From Spirochaetota bacterium (lineage in GTDB: Bacteria; Spirochaetota; UBA4802; JAFGJZ01), in the NCBI GenBank assembly GCA_023396665.1, contig JAEWVL010000048.1, forward strand, positions 1-8,613: a stretch of DNA of 8,613 bases. The letters are read 5' to 3'. Position 1 is the stretch's first letter; each line of letters starts with the position of its first letter. The translations under genes were made by a program, and so were the position numbers. Shown piece by piece: positions 6,327 through 8,613 of the stretch. The notes beneath the pieces are model-generated. The model worked only from the letters and a program-made list of their open reading frames with translations, was not told where the DNA came from and searched no databases.

Positions 6327-6479
6327 ATAAGTTGAATGTCACAAACGCTGCTCTGTTTACAGGCAACAAACAGAACACCGTGATGTGCAAGAAGAAGCGG
6401 GGAAAACGCAAGGCGGATAACTCAACTTCATAGATGAAAACAGTTTTACCCCTGGTGTGTAATGAACTTTCATAACTCA

Positions 6480-6515
6480 GCGCATATTGCTTCATTTAGG
6501 TGAGGCAATATGTGT
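6480..6515 (+). repeat. 15-pair stem-loop that would mask a ribosome site and start codon
   Basis: Positions 6480-6494 pair with 6501-6515 around a 6-nt loop TTTAGG. The core arms are CATATTGCTTCA and TGAGGCAATATG, matching at 11 of 12 positions with one G.U pair. Two further G.U pairs and one C-G pair extend the stem. The right arm holds the GAGG of a ribosome site and the ATG at 6510-6512 of a short ORF, so the folded RNA would hide both. No T-tract follows, which argues against a terminator. Confidence 0.55.
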
Positions 6516-6563
6516 GATAATTCCGCAAAATGTCACGAAAGGTGCTTTTGCGATTGTATATAG
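6510..6563 (+). CDS. Doubtful 17-residue cysteine-rich ORF
   Basis: Reads MCDNSAKCHERCFCDCI. Five of 17 residues are cysteine (2, 8, 12, 14, 16), with H9 nearby, which would suit metal binding or redox sensing. GGTGAGG at 6499-6505 ends four bases before the ATG, an acceptable ribosome site, and site and start lie in the hairpin 6480-6515. The ORF overlaps the next one (6530) in another frame. It is so short that it may be chance, or a leader peptide rather than a product in its own right. No homologue is known to me. Confidence 0.18.
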   Translation: MCDNSAKCHERCFCDCI

Positions 6564-6694
6564 GGATGCTCGGTTTTTATTCTGGAATACTTGTAACTTT
6601 GTTTATCATTGTAGGTATTCCGGATTTGCAACAATCTGCTGTATCATGCAGGTCTTTCAGGGGTAATAACCGAATGCTTCAATTATGTATGTAA
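6530..6694 (+). CDS. Doubtful 54-residue ORF with one membrane segment
   Basis: Begins MSRKVLLRLYIGMLGFYSG and continues as one hydrophobic stretch (about residues 9-31) after a basic N-terminus, then a polar tail with C40 and C53. Such a positive-inside single helix is typical of small membrane proteins. However, no ribosome site precedes ATG 6530, so translation would need coupling to the ORF at 6510 that it overlaps. It could also be the remnant of a larger membrane gene. It lies 133 bp before the ABC ATPase, in the same direction. Confidence 0.2.
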   Translation: MSRKVLLRLYIGMLGFYSGILVTLFIIVGIPDLQQSAVSCRSFRGNNRMLQLCM

Positions 6695-6704
6695 TGTTAT
6701 TGGA

Positions 6705-6726
6705 AGTTTCCTGAAGAAAGGAAACT
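6705..6726 (+). repeat. Small perfect hairpin in the ABC leader
   Basis: AGTTTCCT (6705-6712) and AGGAAACT (6719-6726) form an 8-bp stem with a GAAGAA loop. No T-tract follows, so termination is unlikely. It lies about 100 bp before the ATPase start, just after the 54-codon ORF. Confidence 0.35.
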
Positions 6727-6774
6727 GAGAAACGGTACAATAAACTGCCACTATGAGAGATTGGATGTTTAGGT

Positions 6775-6797
6775 TTCAGATTTTTATATAATCTGAA
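6775..6797 (+). promoter_or_regulatory. Perfect -10 box inside an inverted repeat, second promoter candidate for the ABC operon
   Basis: TATAAT at 6787-6792 matches the -10 consensus exactly. It is partly covered by a perfect inverted repeat, TTCAGATT (6775-6782) and AATCTGAA (6790-6797), with a 7-bp spacer. The -35 is poor: TTGGAT at 6761-6766 with a long 20-bp spacer. Start would be near 6799, giving a 30-nt leader to TTG 6828. The repeat could be an operator or a small RNA hairpin. Confidence 0.4.
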
Positions 6798-6827
6798 TAT
6801 CTTGAATGAATCCAAAAAGGAGACAAC

Positions 6828-7673
6828 TTGGTTACAGTAAAGGACGTTGATTTTTCCTATGATAACAGACCCCTTTTTTCCGGGTTAAATTTCACCCTCC
6901 AGCGCGGATCGATATACGGTTTGCTCGGGAAAAATGGTGCCGGCAAGAGTACTTTACTTAAGATTGTGTCCGGCATGATTTTTCCAAAATCCGGATCAGT
7001 GAGTGTTCTCGGTCGTGAACCCTATAAACGGGAACCGGCGTTTCTTGCGGATATTTTTTTTGTTACTGAAGATCCTTTTCTTCCCCGCATGAGAGGTGTC
7101 GATTATGTCAGTCTGTATTCGCCCTTTTACCGGAAATTCGACAAAAACCTTTTCTCTGCAATATGCAAAGAGACGGGCATTGATCCCGTCCAGAATCTTT
7201 CCAACATGTCATATGGAATGAAAAAGAAATTTCTTATCGCATTCGCATTCGCAACCCGCGCCTCGCTGATTGTTCTGGACGAGCCGACAAACGGTCTTGA
7301 TATTCCCTCGAAAACGACATTTCGGCGTACGCTTGCCTCATCGGTGAACGAAGATCAAATCGTCATTATTTCAACGCATCAGGTTCGTGATCTTGAAGCA
7401 ATGATTGATCCGATTATCATCATCGAACAGGGAAAGGTTTTGCTCAACATGACCAAAGATGAGTTCTCAGAATTGTTTTCTTTTTCAGTTGAGTCTGAAA
7501 TTCCCGCACATGCCTTATATCACGAAAAGGTTCCGGGGGGATATGCAATCATAACATCCGGGAAAAGCGAGCGGGAAATGGATATCGAGGTTCTGTTCAA
7601 TGCGGTTGTTACCGGAGCACTCGGCGACCAATTGGAAGCTGTAAACAGAAAAGAATGTGAGTGTGCAATATGA
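6828..7673 (+). CDS. ABC transporter ATP-binding subunit, YtrB-like
   Basis: Energises the membrane partner encoded next; the substrate is unknown. The protein has 281 residues. Walker A is GKNGAGKST at 34-42. The Q-loop position reads VTEDPFL (79-85), with E81 where many ABC proteins have Q, a change I associate with YtrB- and DrrA-type exporters. The signature is MSYGMKK (127-133), an LSGGQ variant. Walker B is LIVLDEP (147-153) with catalytic E152, the D-loop is NGLD (155-158) and the H-loop is H184. About 75 residues follow as a C-terminal extension (including MDIEVLFNAV). Start is TTG 6828, supported by AGGAG at 6818-6822 and by a usual N-terminus. The stop overlaps the permease ATG as ATGA. 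In B. subtilis the related ytr operon answers cell-wall antibiotics; the same role here is only an inference. Confidence 0.94.
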   Translation: MVTVKDVDFSYDNRPLFSGLNFTLQRGSIYGLLGKNGAGKSTLLKIVSGMIFPKSGSVSVLGREPYKREPAFLADIFFVTEDPFLPRMRGVDYVSLYSPFYRKFDKNLFSAICKETGIDPVQNLSNMSYGMKKKFLIAFAFATRASLIVLDEPTNGLDIPSKTTFRRTLASSVNEDQIVIISTHQVRDLEAMIDPIIIIEQGKVLLNMTKDEFSELFSFSVESEIPAHALYHEKVPGGYAIITSGKSEREMDIEVLFNAVVTGALGDQLEAVNRKECECAI

Positions 7674-8485
7674 TATCGATCGATTCTTGCAAATACTGTT
7701 TGTTGCGTTTTTTTCATGTGCTTAAGGCTGATTTTTTCAGCCGCTTTACCTATTACGGCCCGTTCTGTGTGACTCTGTTCTGTATTTTGTTTCTGTTTTC
7801 AATAATCAGCGGTTCTCCCGCCAATATGAATTTCTATCTGTCGTTTTATTCGTTGGTCATTTTTGTCGGAGTTCCCCTTGTTGCCGGTGGCGCATTCAAA
7901 GATGTTTTCAAGACGGCAAATATTCACGATTGGCTTCTTTTACCGGCATCAACTTTCGAGAAGGTTCTTTCCCGGTTGATTTTTACATTTCCCGTCTATC
8001 TTATTGTGGTGAATGCGGTCTTCGTAATGACCTCTCTCGTTTCATATCTGTGGTCTTTTCTGGTTCACAACAAAGGCTCCGTACTTTTTGATCCTTTCTC
8101 TGTGAATGCATTAAGTATATTGCCGCATCTTGTTTTGCTGCACAGTGTTTTCTTTTTCGGCGCTTCTGTTTTCAGAAAATCACCGTTTTTTAAAACTGTG
8201 CTGTCGATAGTGCTCCTTTTCACCGTTCTGTTCATCGCGTTCAGCGTTGTTCTTGTAAAAATGATCACAGAAAAGAATTTAAATGTAGTGTCGGGAATGA
8301 TTCAGTTTTCTTTGTTCGCGGGAAATCAGTCACCGGCCGCAAGTGCCCTAAACGGGCAGGTCAAACAACTCTCGAAGTGGGCAAGTCTGACGATTCAATC
8401 GGTTTATTTTGTGCTTCTGCCATTGTTTTTTTGGACGGTGCCGTTCATACGTATGCGCAAGTTGGAGGCACAGCGTGCGCTTTGA
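7670..8485 (+). CDS. ABC-2-type transporter membrane subunit
   Basis: Inner-membrane partner of the preceding ATPase. From ATG 7670 it has 271 residues and six hydrophobic segments, at about 30-48, 56-76, 104-130, 148-168, 176-197 and 241-260. This suits a half-transporter that dimerises. Between helices 2 and 3 lies NIHDWLLLPASTFEKVLSR (84-102). The LPAS-x2-EK pattern is typical of this ABC-2 branch and is likely the cytoplasmic loop that contacts the ATPase. ATG 7670 is preferred because it forms ATGA with the ATPase stop; GTG 7661 would add three residues. The gene's last 11 bp overlap the start of the GntR regulator. Sequence divergence in this family is high, so the substrate cannot be read. 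Confidence 0.87.
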   Translation: MISIDSCKYCLLRFFHVLKADFFSRFTYYGPFCVTLFCILFLFSIISGSPANMNFYLSFYSLVIFVGVPLVAGGAFKDVFKTANIHDWLLLPASTFEKVLSRLIFTFPVYLIVVNAVFVMTSLVSYLWSFLVHNKGSVLFDPFSVNALSILPHLVLLHSVFFFGASVFRKSPFFKTVLSIVLLFTVLFIAFSVVLVKMITEKNLNVVSGMIQFSLFAGNQSPAASALNGQVKQLSKWASLTIQSVYFVLLPLFFWTVPFIRMRKLEAQRAL

Positions 8486-8613
8486 CGGAACGCGACCGAT
8501 ATTTCTGCAGATCGTGGACATGATTAGCGAAGGGGTGATCTCTGGTCGCTATGTTGACCGGATTCCCTCTGTCCGGGAGATTGCCGTTGAACTTGAGGTC
8601 AATCCCAATACCG
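8475..8613 (+). CDS. GntR-family regulator, YtrA type, N-terminal part (runs off window)
   Basis: Only the first 46 residues are present. RPIFLQIVDMISEGVISGRY (7-26) followed by IPSVREIAVELEVNPNT (30-46) is the winged helix-turn-helix start of GntR proteins. The short N-terminus and the ABC neighbours point to the YtrA subfamily. Start is GTG 8475, with GGAGG at 8464-8468 six bases before it, inside the end of the permease gene; the 11-bp overlap implies coupled translation. Being last in the operon it would feed back on its own synthesis. The palindrome at 6287-6326 is the obvious candidate target. The effector-binding or dimerisation part lies outside the window, so the subfamily is likely but not proven. 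Confidence 0.88.
   Translation, partial: MRFDGTRPIFLQIVDMISEGVISGRYVDRIPSVREIAVELEVNPNT

Larger units (their letters stand above)
6327..6827 (+). other. Long leader or intergenic region before the ABC operon
   Basis: About 500 bp separate the palindrome from the first ABC gene, with no long ORF on either strand. The region holds a 7-bp hairpin TCTGTTT/AAACAGA (6352-6358 and 6368-6374), a 15-pair imperfect hairpin (6480-6515), a perfect 8-bp hairpin (6705-6726), and an inverted repeat over a -10 box (6775-6797). Two doubtful tiny ORFs start at 6510 and 6530. If transcription begins near 6306, this is an unusually long 5' leader. If it begins near 6799, the part before it may be an independent small RNA or a decayed gene. 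No known riboswitch was recognised. Confidence 0.55.

Noticed and set aside
6304..6495. 63-codon minus-strand frame covering the palindrome
   Set aside because: It runs through the operator-like palindrome and part of the hairpin, lacks a ribosome site, and shows no domain or clear membrane topology.

Overview
The window looks like chromosomal DNA from an anaerobic or microaerophilic bacterium of moderate, slightly AT-rich base composition. A spirochaete is my best guess, with moderate-to-low confidence. The guess rests on the rubrerythrin, desulfoferrodoxin and ferritin trio (an anaerobe's oxygen and iron defence), on the long PilZ-type protein with a large N-terminal extension, and on the frequent GTG and TTG starts. 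No rRNA, tRNA, CRISPR array, transposase or phage gene was seen.

Layout. (1) 12-1486, plus strand: a compact oxidative-stress and iron operon of rubrerythrin (rbr), two-iron superoxide reductase (dfx) and bacterial ferritin (ftnA), closed by a strong intrinsic terminator at 1529-1562. (2) 1563-2160: an AT-rich stretch with one lone gene for an unrecognised 153-residue protein whose N-terminus looks like a ribbon-helix-helix DNA-binding fold. (3) 2161-2580, minus strand: a small four-helix membrane protein of unknown function, divergent from (4) 2632-4653, plus strand: an overlapping rluD-tsaE-tsaB operon for 23S rRNA pseudouridylation and tRNA t6A synthesis. (5) 4643-5830, minus strand: a PilZ-domain protein that overlaps tsaB tail to tail. 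(6) 5831-6827: about 1 kb without a convincing long gene. It holds a strong 15-bp-arm palindrome placed on a promoter, several hairpins and two doubtful tiny ORFs. (7) 6828-8613, plus strand: an ABC ATPase, its six-helix permease, and the start of a GntR-family regulator of YtrA type that runs off the window.

How the parts fit together. In region 1, superoxide is reduced to peroxide by Dfx, peroxide is removed by rubrerythrin, and Fe(II) is stored by ferritin, which limits Fenton chemistry. In region 4, RluD modifies the ribosome, and TsaE and TsaB work with TsaD and TsaC (not in this window) to make t6A37. In region 7 the regulator is encoded last. The palindrome at 6287-6326 contains AGTGTA and TACACT half-sites like those known for Bacillus subtilis YtrA, so it is the natural candidate operator for the regulator at 8475. 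If transcription starts there, the ABC operon has a structured leader of about 520 nt. That leader contains a long hairpin that would bury the ribosome site and start codon of a 17-codon cysteine-rich ORF. This leader and the unknown gene at 1648 are the least explained parts of the window; nothing here proves a new system.
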